From the NCBI GenBank assembly GCA_017428085.1, contig JAFRRP010000041.1, positions 1 through 44,285 of the forward strand: a stretch of DNA of 44,285 nucleotides. The letters run 5' to 3'. Shown one piece after another: positions 16,112 through 23,999 of this stretch. Both the position numbers and the translations under genes were made by a program. The notes under the pieces are model-generated. The model saw only the letters and a list, made by a program, of their open reading frames with translations, was not told the DNA's origin and did not search any database. Numbering within the stretch: position 1 is the first letter of the stretch; each line of letters begins with the position of its first letter. This DNA is from Clostridia bacterium. GTDB lineage: Bacteria > Bacillota > Clostridia > Oscillospirales > Acutalibacteraceae.

Positions 16112-16876
16112 ATGAATAACAATGAAAACGGGATTGAATACAATATCGATCTGAAGGAATTGTTCAATCTTTTTGTAAAAAGACTGCCGTTGCTGATCCT
16201 TGTGGCCGTAGTGGCCATGGGCGCTTATTTTTCATACGATACGTTCACTTACGTGCCGCAGTATGAGTCCAAGGCGGTGCTGTATGTTCTGAAGCAGAAC
16301 TCCGACGGCAGCGAGGTCTCCAGCACCGACTTCTCACTGGCGCTGCAGGTGACCAGCGACTGTACGATATTGCTGAAGAGCCATACGGTGCTGGACGCGG
16401 TGATTTCGGATCTCGGTCTTACGTCCACATACAGCGAACTGTCGAAATCCGTTACCACCAGCAACCCGTCCAATTCCCGCGTGCTTAACGTGGTGGTCAG
16501 AAGCGACAGTCCCGAAAACGCGAAGCGGATCGTGGATAAGGTCTGCGAGGTGGGCGTGGAAGCCATTGAAGAGGCCATGGGGTTCAAGCAGGTCAATTTC
16601 TACGAGCACGGCACGCTTCCCACCGACCCCTGCAACAGGACGTCCCTGATGGTGTACGCCGCGATCGGCATCGGCGCCGCGGTAGTGGTTTATCTGATTT
16701 TTGCCGCAAAGATGATTTTCGACGACAGGATCAACAGCGACGAAGATATTGAAAAGTATCTTGACCTCGCGGTGATCGGCGTGATCCCGGATGCCAACGC
16801 CACATCCGGCAAGAAATACGGTAAATACGGAAAATACGGCAAGTACGGTAACGAACCGACGACTTCTCAAAGATAA
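16112..16876 (+). CDS. CpsC/CapA-type Wzz-domain kinase modulator
   Basis: Membrane protein of the polysaccharide co-polymerase family that sets chain length and activates the separate cytoplasmic BY-kinase. 254 residues: cytoplasmic N-terminus, membrane helix at about 24-43 (PLLILVAVVAMGAYFSYDTF), outer Wzz domain with helical hairpin, then the TLPTDPCNRT proline motif and a second helix near 173-197. The cytoplasmic C-terminal tail ends in four exact KYG triplets (residues 235-246). GGAGAG favours the ATG at 16112 over a GTG at 16103, which is too close to it. It sits between the phosphatase and kinase genes, the standard order in Gram-positive capsule loci. Confidence 0.9.
   Translation: MNNNENGIEYNIDLKELFNLFVKRLPLLILVAVVAMGAYFSYDTFTYVPQYESKAVLYVLKQNSDGSEVSSTDFSLALQVTSDCTILLKSHTVLDAVISDLGLTSTYSELSKSVTTSNPSNSRVLNVVVRSDSPENAKRIVDKVCEVGVEAIEEAMGFKQVNFYEHGTLPTDPCNRTSLMVYAAIGIGAAVVVYLIFAAKMIFDDRINSDEDIEKYLDLAVIGVIPDANATSGKKYGKYGKYGKYGNEPTTSQR
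16814..16849 (+). repeat. Four 9-bp tandem repeats coding KYG
   Basis: Units AAATACGGT, AAATACGGA, AAATACGGC and AAGTACGGT in frame within the C-terminal tail of the CpsC-type protein. They differ only at wobble positions. Confidence 0.9.
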
Positions 16877-16906
16877 TCAGTAATTAACTAACGGAGGTTT
16901 TGCAGC

Positions 16907-17572
16907 ATGAGCGTAGCGACTCTTGAAGTTGCCGGAAAAGACAACTATTACGTTGAAGAAGCAATCAAGGTTTTACGGACCAATATACAGTTCAGCGGCA
17001 ACGACGTGAAAGTGATCATGTTTACAAGCTGCGGTGAGAACGAAGGCAAAACGACAGTGGCCCTGCACGTGGCAAAGAGCTTTTCCGAGCTGGGCAAAAA
17101 GGTGCTGTTTATCGACGCCGATATGCGGAAATCCATGGTCGCGGCCCGTAACGCGAGGACCAGAATGACCAAGGGACTCAGCGAGGTGCTTACCAAGCAG
17201 GAGAATATCAGCGACTGCCTGGTCAAGATAGAGAATTCGACGCTGATGATGCTGCTGGCCGGAACGGTCCCGCCGAACCCGGTGGAGCTGCTGAACGGCA
17301 AGTCCTTCGACAGCCTGATCGCCGCCACCAGAAGCAATTTCGATTACGTGATCATCGACACGCCGCCTCTCGGCATCATCGTTGACGCCGCGGTCGTGGC
17401 GAATAAGTGCGACGGCTGTGTGCTCGTGATCGGCGATAAACGCAATAAGATCAAGAGGGAAAAGGAAGTCATCGCCATGATCCGCAAGACCGACTGCAAA
17501 CTCCTCGGGGCGGTCAGGAATTATTCAAGAAGCTCTACCGACAGAGGTTACTACAAAAAATATAAAAAGTAA
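16907..17572 (+). CDS. cpsD: CpsD-type bacterial tyrosine kinase (BY-kinase)
   Basis: Cytoplasmic P-loop tyrosine kinase that autophosphorylates and controls polysaccharide polymerisation together with CpsC. 221 residues. Walker A is SCGENEGKTT (41-50), Walker A' VLFIDADMR (66-74), Walker B YVIIDTPPLG (147-156). The C-terminal tyrosine cluster is short (Tyr 206, 215, 216, 219). The RTNIQF motif near residue 24 matches the oligomerisation segment of this family. GGAGG is nine bases before the ATG. The gene directly follows the modulator. Confidence 0.95.
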   Translation: MSVATLEVAGKDNYYVEEAIKVLRTNIQFSGNDVKVIMFTSCGENEGKTTVALHVAKSFSELGKKVLFIDADMRKSMVAARNARTRMTKGLSEVLTKQENISDCLVKIENSTLMMLLAGTVPPNPVELLNGKSFDSLIAATRSNFDYVIIDTPPLGIIVDAAVVANKCDGCVLVIGDKRNKIKREKEVIAMIRKTDCKLLGAVRNYSRSSTDRGYYKKYKK

Positions 17573-17629
17573 TCGGCATCAAATCACGATAACGGCTTTG
17601 TTGTCATACAGTGGAAGGTTTGTTGGGTA

Positions 17630-19600
17630 ATGAAAGAAAAAAGCTCGTCAGGCGAGCGCAGATATAACGTCCGGTGGCTGCTGGTCTTTTATGATTTTCT
17701 GATCTTTGCGATGGCGGAAGCGCTGATGTTTTTCGTGTACCGCGGGATCGTGACGCTGTCGGATTTCGACAGGTGCATCCATATCGCCCTGTTCGGTTTA
17801 TGTCTGTTTTCGGCGCGTTTTTTGTTTGACATTTACCGTCAGATCTGGCGGTACGGCGGGATCCAGTCGTACATCCGGCTTTTGGCGTCAGACGGCTGCG
17901 CCTGTTTGCTTTACTATTTTTTCCAAAGCATCTTGACGGTGATCCGTCCTATCAGTCTTATCCTGTGCGTCGCCATCTCTTCGATCAATCTGCTGATCGC
18001 CCTTGCGATGCGCATGCTGTATCGTTATGCCTATAAATGCACCGATACCTCTACTCTCCACGGCAGGGTGCTTCGCTGGCTGATCAAGGTTTTTGTCGGG
18101 AAGGATATCGCCTACAGCAACCCCACCCAAAACCGCATCAAGGTCGCCATTGTCGGCGCAGGCCGCGTCGGCACGTCGCTGGCGGAGGAACTGCTGAACA
18201 GCCCCACCGCCGCCTATACGCCCAAGTGTTTTATCGACGTCAAAAAGGAAAAGATCGGCCGGCAGATCTTCGGGATCCCGGTCTTGTCGGAGGAGGATGT
18301 CTCGATCCAGCGTTTGGAACGCATGGAGATCCAGGAGATCGTATTTGCCGTTCCTCAGCTTTCCGTAGAGGAAAAGAAGGCGATGTACGATTTCTACCGT
18401 CAGTCCGGCTGTAAGATCAAGGTCTACGATTTTCCCTCGATCCCGACTTCCGGCGGCGGTAAAAGGCGTCTGCGCGAATTCGATGTGGAAGAGCTGCTGT
18501 TCCGGAAGCCGATTGCGGTGTCTGATGAAAAGACGGGCGAGTATTATAAAGGCAAAGTGATCCTTATTACGGGCGGCGGCGGTTCGATCGGTTCGGAGCT
18601 GTGCCGCCAGATCGCCAAAATGCAGCCGAAAAGGCTGGTGATCCTTGACGTTTACGAGAACGGCGCTTACGACGTTCAGCAGGAACTGCGGATCGCATAC
18701 GGCGACGCGCTGGATCTTTGCGTTGAGATCGTTTCCGTCTGCAACAAAAGCGCCCTGGAACGGGTGTTTGAAAAATACAGGCCGAACGTCGTTCTGCACG
18801 CGGCCGCGCACAAGCATGTCCCGCTGATGGAGCACAACTGCGTGGAAGCGGTGGAGAACAATATCTTCGGTACATTGAACGTGGTGGAAGTCAGCGAGCA
18901 GTTCGGTGTGGACAGATTTATCATGATCAGCACCGACAAAGCCGTCAATCCCACCAACGTCATGGGCGCCACCAAGCGTTTCTGTGAAATGATCGTACAG
19001 GCGCACAGCACGAACGGGGGACATACCACGTTCAGCGCCACGCGTTTCGGCAACGTGCTTGGGTCCGCGGGGTCCGTTATCCCGCTGTTCCGGCGCCAGA
19101 TCGCCAGCGGCGGCCCGATCACGCTGACGGATAAGCGCATTATCCGGTATTTCATGACGATCCCGGAGGCGTCGCAGCTGGTTCTTCAGTCCGGTTCCAT
19201 GGCTAAAAACGGCGAGCTGTTCGTGTTGGATATGGGGCAGCCGGTCAAGATCCTTGATTTGGCCGAGAATATGATCCGCCTCAGCGGGATGGAGCCCGGC
19301 AAGGATATCGAGATCGTGGAAACCGGCCTGCGTCCCGGCGAGAAGCTCTATGAGGAGCTTTTGGTGAAATCCGAGGAGCTGGACAAGACGGAAAACAGTC
19401 TGATCTTTATCGAGCGTGATGCGCCTGTCCCGTTGGAGGAGATCGAGCACAAGCTGGAGCTGCTGCGGCAGGCAGTGAAAACAGGCAGCGACGAGGAGGT
19501 CTTCCGCGTGCTGCATAAAGTCATTCCCACGTACCGGCTTCCGGAAGAGGTCAACAATACGTCGGAAGACCTGAAAGAAATGGTGGCCGCCAGCGTATAA
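17630..19600 (+). CDS. PglF/CapD/FlaA1-type NDP-sugar 4,6-dehydratase, membrane bound
   Basis: Probably converts UDP-GlcNAc to its 4-keto-6-deoxy derivative, the first step to bacillosamine-like sugars. 656 residues: about four membrane helices (18-38, 48-68, 88-105, 106-128), a first Rossmann-like domain (VAIVGAGRVGTS near 172) and the catalytic short-chain dehydrogenase domain (ILITGGGGSIGSE near 312; HAAAHKHVPLME; STDKAVNPTNVMGATKR near 433, where Met replaces the usual catalytic Tyr as normal in this subfamily; SATRFGNVLGS). The ribosome site is poor. No PglE-type aminotransferase follows. A strong terminator lies 31 bases after the stop. Confidence 0.92.
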   Translation: MKEKSSSGERRYNVRWLLVFYDFLIFAMAEALMFFVYRGIVTLSDFDRCIHIALFGLCLFSARFLFDIYRQIWRYGGIQSYIRLLASDGCACLLYYFFQSILTVIRPISLILCVAISSINLLIALAMRMLYRYAYKCTDTSTLHGRVLRWLIKVFVGKDIAYSNPTQNRIKVAIVGAGRVGTSLAEELLNSPTAAYTPKCFIDVKKEKIGRQIFGIPVLSEEDVSIQRLERMEIQEIVFAVPQLSVEEKKAMYDFYRQSGCKIKVYDFPSIPTSGGGKRRLREFDVEELLFRKPIAVSDEKTGEYYKGKVILITGGGGSIGSELCRQIAKMQPKRLVILDVYENGAYDVQQELRIAYGDALDLCVEIVSVCNKSALERVFEKYRPNVVLHAAAHKHVPLMEHNCVEAVENNIFGTLNVVEVSEQFGVDRFIMISTDKAVNPTNVMGATKRFCEMIVQAHSTNGGHTTFSATRFGNVLGSAGSVIPLFRRQIASGGPITLTDKRIIRYFMTIPEASQLVLQSGSMAKNGELFVLDMGQPVKILDLAENMIRLSGMEPGKDIEIVETGLRPGEKLYEELLVKSEELDKTENSLIFIERDAPVPLEEIEHKLELLRQAVKTGSDEEVFRVLHKVIPTYRLPEEVNNTSEDLKEMVAASV

Positions 19601-19631
19601 CGCCGCTTTTTCCAAACAATGAGAAGCAAGT

Positions 19632-19674
19632 ACATCATATGTTGTTCTTCGGATAGGCATATGATGTTTTTTTT
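19632..19674 (+). terminator. Intra-locus rho-independent terminator or attenuator
   Basis: Perfect 10-bp stem ACATCATATG/CATATGATGT (19632-19641, 19658-19667) followed by eight T. It stands between the dehydratase and the priming transferase, with no obvious promoter after it. Confidence 0.88.
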
Positions 19675-19685
19675 AAGAGGGAAAA

Positions 19686-20327
19686 ATGTACCGTCGTTTC
19701 GTCAAATCCGCGCTTGATTTCTGTACTGCCTTCTCGGCGCTTTGCGCGTTGTCGCCGGTCCTGCTGCTTCTCTGCCTGACCGGCGCCGTTTTTATGCGCG
19801 GCAGCCCGTTCTTTTCGCAATGGCGGGTGGGTAAAAACGAATCGCTTTTCCGTCTGTTGAAATTCAGGAGCATGACGGAAGAAAAAGACGCGGCCGGCCG
19901 TCTGCTGCCGGACGCCGACCGGCTGAACCGTTACGGGCGGTTCATAAGAAAGACTTCGCTGGACGAATTGCCGCAGCTTGTCAATATCCTGAAGGGCGAT
20001 ATGTCCTTTGTCGGTCCCAGACCGCTGCTGCCTGAGTACCTGCCGTATTATACCGAACGAGAGCGACTGCGCCATACCGTGCGTCCCGGCCTTACGGGGT
20101 TGGCGCAGATCCACGGAAGAAACGATATCGACCGTTGGGAGGACCGGTTCGCGTACGATATAGCGTACGCAGAGCGCTGCACGTTCTTCGGCGATCTCTC
20201 CATTCTGGCGCGTACGGCGGCGCGCGTGTTCAGCGGCAGGGGCGTTATCTCCGGGCGCATTACCAGGGCGGGACGGCTGGATGCTGTCCGCGGAGGCGAT
20301 CATGGAAATTGCGATCAGACCGTTTGA
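19686..20327 (+). CDS. PglC/WcaJ-type priming phosphoglycosyl transferase
   Basis: Transfers a sugar-1-phosphate from an NDP-sugar to undecaprenyl phosphate, starting each repeat unit. 213 residues, the small monotopic form with one N-terminal membrane helix (about 8-37). Motifs: GSPFFSQWRVGKN, LLKFRSMTEEKD, RKTSLDELPQLVNILKGDMS, FVGPRPLLPEYL and the C-terminal RPGLTGLAQI. The C-terminal 30 residues are not conserved and run into the next gene (26-base overlap). GAGGGA precedes the ATG. It would most simply use the product chain begun by the PglF-type enzyme. Confidence 0.94.
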   Translation: MYRRFVKSALDFCTAFSALCALSPVLLLLCLTGAVFMRGSPFFSQWRVGKNESLFRLLKFRSMTEEKDAAGRLLPDADRLNRYGRFIRKTSLDELPQLVNILKGDMSFVGPRPLLPEYLPYYTERERLRHTVRPGLTGLAQIHGRNDIDRWEDRFAYDIAYAERCTFFGDLSILARTAARVFSGRGVISGRITRAGRLDAVRGGDHGNCDQTV

Positions 20328-20787
20328 GTTACGGGACGCCCCGCTTAAAATCAGATGGATCAACGATCCGGCCAACAACCGGTATCTTCACTATGTGCTT
20401 CCTTTGACGGAAGAGGGTACGCGGGCGTGGTATGACAGAGTCGAGGATGCGCCGGACCGTTTTGACGGCGTGATCACTGCGGACGGTATGCCATGCGGGC
20501 TGATCGGCTTGCTGCGGATCAACGACGTGCGTAAAGACGCGGAACTGTATATCGTCGTCGGCGAACAGGAATGGAAGCGCAAGGGCGTCGCTTCGGAAGC
20601 GATCCGTCAGTTGCTGTTTTACGCCTTTGCACGGCGGGGGCTCTCCGTCGTCTATGGATATACCGAACCCGGGAACCTTCCGGCGCAAAAGCTGTTCGCC
20701 GGGCTCGGTTTTTCAAAAGTGGCGGAAGGCTTATCCGGCGTTTATCCCGACGGAAAACAGGCGGACTGCTTCAATTATCGAAAATGA
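20302..20787 (+). CDS. GNAT-family N-acetyltransferase
   Basis: 161-residue GCN5-related acetyltransferase of the RimJ/RimL-like group, which also includes amino-sugar acetyltransferases such as PseH. Seen: IRPFELRDAPLKIRWIND at the N-terminus, acetyl-CoA motif GEQEWKRKGVASEAIRQLL (the Q/R-x-x-G-x-G/A loop) and the final helix NLPAQKLFAGLGF. An ATG at 20281 is possible, but GGAGG at 20292-20296 fits the ATG at 20302. In this position it may acetylate an amino sugar or an amino-acid substituent of the repeat unit; this is inference. Confidence 0.87.
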   Translation: MEIAIRPFELRDAPLKIRWINDPANNRYLHYVLPLTEEGTRAWYDRVEDAPDRFDGVITADGMPCGLIGLLRINDVRKDAELYIVVGEQEWKRKGVASEAIRQLLFYAFARRGLSVVYGYTEPGNLPAQKLFAGLGFSKVAEGLSGVYPDGKQADCFNYRK

Positions 20788-20816
20788 CGGCCGACGGCGG
20801 AAAGCGCGGAGGATGT

Positions 20817-21764
20817 ATGGAAACCCCCATCACTTTTCTCGGAAATGAATTTGGCAATCGGCTGTACGTGAAGCGCGAGGAATTATACCCGGTCGCGCTG
20901 GGCGGCAACAAGGCGCGGATCGCAAAGCCGTTTTTTGACGAGATCGACGCGGGCGGCTACGACAGTGTGGTTACCTACGGGAGCGCGGGCTCCAATCTGT
21001 GCCGTGTCGTCGCGGCAATGGCGGCCATGCAGGGATTGAAATGCGTTGCGGTGATGCATGGGGAGGATAACGATATTTCCCTGAATTTGCGGCTGGTCAG
21101 AGCTTCCGGGGCTTCGACGGTTTTCTGTCCGGTCGGTGAGGTCGCCGATACGATAGAGGCTGTGACGGAAGAACTGCGCCGGAAGGGCCGCCGCCCCTTT
21201 TTTATCCCCGGCGGCGGGTACGGCGCGATCGGCGCGCAGGCATACGTGGATTGCTTTGACGAGATCGACGCGTACGAAAGGCGTTCCGGCGTTGCGTTCG
21301 ATCACATTTTTTTGCCCTCGGGGACCGGCACGACGCAGGCGGGACTGGTCTGCGGCAAGCTGCTCCGGAACGCGACTTGTGAGATCGTGGGGATCAGTAT
21401 CGCCAGAGAACGCTCCCGCGGGGAAAGCGCCGTCCTGGAGTGCGTGCGGGCGTACCTCGCCGCGAAGGGGATCGCCGTCCCGGACGGCCGCATGGAGAAG
21501 GCGGTCGTCTTTGAGGACGCCTATACCGGCGGCGGGTACGGCTGCGGCGACTACGCGGCAACGACTGCGTATGTCTATCGGAAGTATGCGCTGCCGCTGG
21601 ACAACACTTATACGGGCAAGGCCTTTTACGGGATGGGACAATACCTGAAAGAACGGCGGACCGTTGAACGCAACGTTCTGTTTATCAACACGGGCGGCGT
21701 TCCGTCGTTCTTTGAAGATCTGATAAGAGGGAATAACCGGAGCGAGGGGATAACTGCGGGATGA
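20817..21764 (+). CDS. PLP-dependent enzyme, ACC deaminase/D-cysteine desulfhydrase type
   Basis: Fold-type-II pyridoxal-phosphate enzyme, 315 residues. The PLP lysine is in ALGGNKARIAKP (Lys near residue 32); YGSAGSNLCRVVAA and FLPSGTGTTQAGLVCG match the phosphate-binding and substrate loops of the family. The chemistry could be elimination on D-cysteine or 2,3-diaminopropionate, deamination, or racemisation; I cannot decide. The frame is open far upstream, but GCGGAGGATGT places the start at 20817. It overlaps the following ATP-grasp gene by four bases (ATGA), so the two are almost certainly co-translated and may act in sequence. Confidence 0.85.
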   Translation: METPITFLGNEFGNRLYVKREELYPVALGGNKARIAKPFFDEIDAGGYDSVVTYGSAGSNLCRVVAAMAAMQGLKCVAVMHGEDNDISLNLRLVRASGASTVFCPVGEVADTIEAVTEELRRKGRRPFFIPGGGYGAIGAQAYVDCFDEIDAYERRSGVAFDHIFLPSGTGTTQAGLVCGKLLRNATCEIVGISIARERSRGESAVLECVRAYLAAKGIAVPDGRMEKAVVFEDAYTGGGYGCGDYAATTAYVYRKYALPLDNTYTGKAFYGMGQYLKERRTVERNVLFINTGGVPSFFEDLIRGNNRSEGITAG

Positions 21765-22846
21765 GAAGCACGTTGAGAAAACGGCTGGACGGACTGTATG
21801 AACTGGCCGAACGGAAATACCGGGCGGCGGAATACCGCCGGAAAGCGGCGCGGCGGAAAAAGCTGCTGCGGGGAGGGTACGACTGCCGCCGGGAATATCG
21901 GCGGACCGTGGTCCCCTATTGGCGGAGATACGGCGTAAGGCCGCGCGCCGTCTGGTACCGCCTTTTTTCTTTTTATCCGCAAAAGGTCGATCCCCGGTAT
22001 ATCCCGGACGATCTCTGGTTTGACCGCATCCTGCCCTATTACTCCAATTCCTCCTTCCGGCGGTTTGGGGAGGATAAAAACTACCATGCGGTCTGGTTCC
22101 CGGAGGCGCTTCGCCCGAAGACCGTGGCGTCGCGGATCGCCGGGATCTGTTATGACGATCAATATAACATCATCACGAAGGAAAAGGCCGCGCGGCGCTG
22201 CGCCGAATGCGGCAGGTTCGTGCTCAAGCCCTCTGTGGACAGCGGCGAGGGGCGGTTGATCCGCTTTTTCGACGGCGGCGTGACGCAGAAGGACGTTCTT
22301 GATGCTTTCCGCGACTTCGGCGGCAACTGGATCGCCCAGGAGATCGTGGCGCAGCATGAAACGCTGGAACGACTGAACCCCGGTTCGCTCAACACGCTGC
22401 GCGTCATCTCTTTCCTGTTTGAAAACGAGGTGCATATCCTTTCCGTCATTCTTCGTGTGGGCGGCGCGGGATCGAAGGTGGACAACATCGGCGCGGGCGG
22501 ATACGCCTGCGCTGTCGATGCGGACGGGCGGCTGAGCCGCTATGCCGTCAACCGACGGTCGGAGCGGTGTGAAACAACGGCGGGCGGCGTCCGCTTCGGC
22601 GACGTGACGGTCCCCGCATATGCCGACGCTTTGAAACTGGTCAAAACGCTCCATGTAAAACTGGCGCATTTCAAGATCATCGGCTGGGATATCGCCGTTG
22701 ACCGGCTGGCGCGGCCGGTACTGATCGAATTCAACACCGCGCCCGGACAAAACCAGTATTCCTGTGGGCCTACCTTCGGCGACCTGACGGAAAAAGTGCT
22801 GACGGACGTGTTCCTCACAAAAAGCCTGAAGGACAGCAAAAACTGA
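21761..22846 (+). CDS. Sugar-transfer-associated ATP-grasp protein 1
   Basis: 361 residues, resembling the ATP-grasp family named ATPgrasp_ST in Pfam, found in surface-polysaccharide loci and predicted to form amide or similar bonds at ATP cost. A basic N-terminus (about 1-60) may bind membrane or anionic glycan. ATP-grasp features: FVLKPSVDSGEGRL (nucleotide-binding Lys, Gly-rich loop), AQHETLERLNPGSLNTLRV, KVDNIGAGGYACAVD and the C-terminal metal site IGWDIAVDR...LIEFNTAPGQ. No signal peptide or membrane helix. It overlaps the PLP gene and lies one base before its paralogue. The true acceptor and donor are unknown. Confidence 0.82.
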   Translation: MRSTLRKRLDGLYELAERKYRAAEYRRKAARRKKLLRGGYDCRREYRRTVVPYWRRYGVRPRAVWYRLFSFYPQKVDPRYIPDDLWFDRILPYYSNSSFRRFGEDKNYHAVWFPEALRPKTVASRIAGICYDDQYNIITKEKAARRCAECGRFVLKPSVDSGEGRLIRFFDGGVTQKDVLDAFRDFGGNWIAQEIVAQHETLERLNPGSLNTLRVISFLFENEVHILSVILRVGGAGSKVDNIGAGGYACAVDADGRLSRYAVNRRSERCETTAGGVRFGDVTVPAYADALKLVKTLHVKLAHFKIIGWDIAVDRLARPVLIEFNTAPGQNQYSCGPTFGDLTEKVLTDVFLTKSLKDSKN

Positions 22847-22847
22847 T

Positions 22848-23984
22848 ATGAGCTTTCGAAGAAGGATCGCGGCGCTGACGCCGGTCAAAAAACTGCGGGC
22901 GGCTAAATGGCGCAAACACGCATATTCGGGTATGCTTTCCCCGCGTGTCGTCGACGCCGCGCGGAAGCGCCCGGAACGGAAACGAATGCGGATCGACGCT
23001 TACAGGAAGCGTATTCCCGCTGTGGCGCGGGAAGGGATTTCCGCCGAAAGGACGGACGGCGCCGCAGACGATCGGTTATGGTGCCGTATCGCTTTCGGCT
23101 TTTCCGCCGAGGAGTATCTTTGTTACGGATTCGCCGCGAAGACGGATGAGGAACGCACGGCGTTTCTTTCGGCGCGGGAAGCCGTGTACTTCTCTTATCA
23201 GGTCAACGATCTGGACGCGATGAGGCTCTTTTCGGACAAGGGGCTGACGTACGATTATTTCAAAGACGGATACGGGCGCGAGGCGCAGGCGCTGCGTTCG
23301 GAGGAGGATCTTCCGGCATTTGAGCGTTTTTTGGCGCGTCATCCCGTTTTCGTCGTGAAACCGGTCGACGGTTCCTGCGGCCGTGGCGTGGAACAGATCG
23401 ACAGCTCCTCCTGCGGAAAAAGCGCAAAGGAGCTGCTGCGCGCTCTGTCGGCGGATGGCGCGGCCCTGGCGGAGGAACCGATCGTTCAGCACGAGTCGTT
23501 GGCGCGGTTCCATCCGGCCAGCGTCAACACGGTGCGCATCATCACGCTGGGCGGGCGGAACGGAGTATCCGTCGCTTACGGGTTCCTGAAAACGGGGCGG
23601 GACGGCTCCTTTACGGATAACGGCGCTTCCGGCGGGATCATGGCCGGGATCGACGTTTCATCCGGCGTGATCGTTACGGACGGCGTCGACGAGGACGGCG
23701 CCCGTTATGAGGTCCATCCCGATTCCTGCGTGGGATTTCGCGGTACGGCGCTTCCCGCGTGGCAGTCGCTGACCGCGTTGTGCGTTTCTTCGGCGGAGCG
23801 TATGCCCGCCGTCCGGTTCATCGGCTGGGACGCGGCGTATACCGGCAGCGGCTGGGTGATCGTGGAGGCAAACGGACAGAGCGAGCTGATCGGCCCGCAG
23901 GCGGTTTTCTGCCGTGGGGTCCGGCGGGAGATCATGACATATCTGAAGAAAAACGGATTTTCGACTGCCGGTTACAGGGCCTGA
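22848..23984 (+). CDS. Sugar-transfer-associated ATP-grasp protein 2
   Basis: 378 residues, a diverged paralogue of the preceding protein. Equivalent motifs are FVVKPVDGSCGRGVEQI, VQHESLARFHPASVNTVRII, SFTDNGASGGIMAGID and the metal site FIGWDAAYTGSGWVIVEANG. The catalytic Asp and Glu-x-Asn positions are kept, so it should be active. The N-terminal 60 residues are again strongly basic. It starts one base after the first paralogue ends, without a good ribosome site, so translation is coupled. Two different ATP-grasp enzymes side by side suggest two successive ligations. Confidence 0.8.
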   Translation: MSFRRRIAALTPVKKLRAAKWRKHAYSGMLSPRVVDAARKRPERKRMRIDAYRKRIPAVAREGISAERTDGAADDRLWCRIAFGFSAEEYLCYGFAAKTDEERTAFLSAREAVYFSYQVNDLDAMRLFSDKGLTYDYFKDGYGREAQALRSEEDLPAFERFLARHPVFVVKPVDGSCGRGVEQIDSSSCGKSAKELLRALSADGAALAEEPIVQHESLARFHPASVNTVRIITLGGRNGVSVAYGFLKTGRDGSFTDNGASGGIMAGIDVSSGVIVTDGVDEDGARYEVHPDSCVGFRGTALPAWQSLTALCVSSAERMPAVRFIGWDAAYTGSGWVIVEANGQSELIGPQAVFCRGVRREIMTYLKKNGFSTAGYRA

Positions 23985-23999
23985 AGGAAAGAAGAGACG

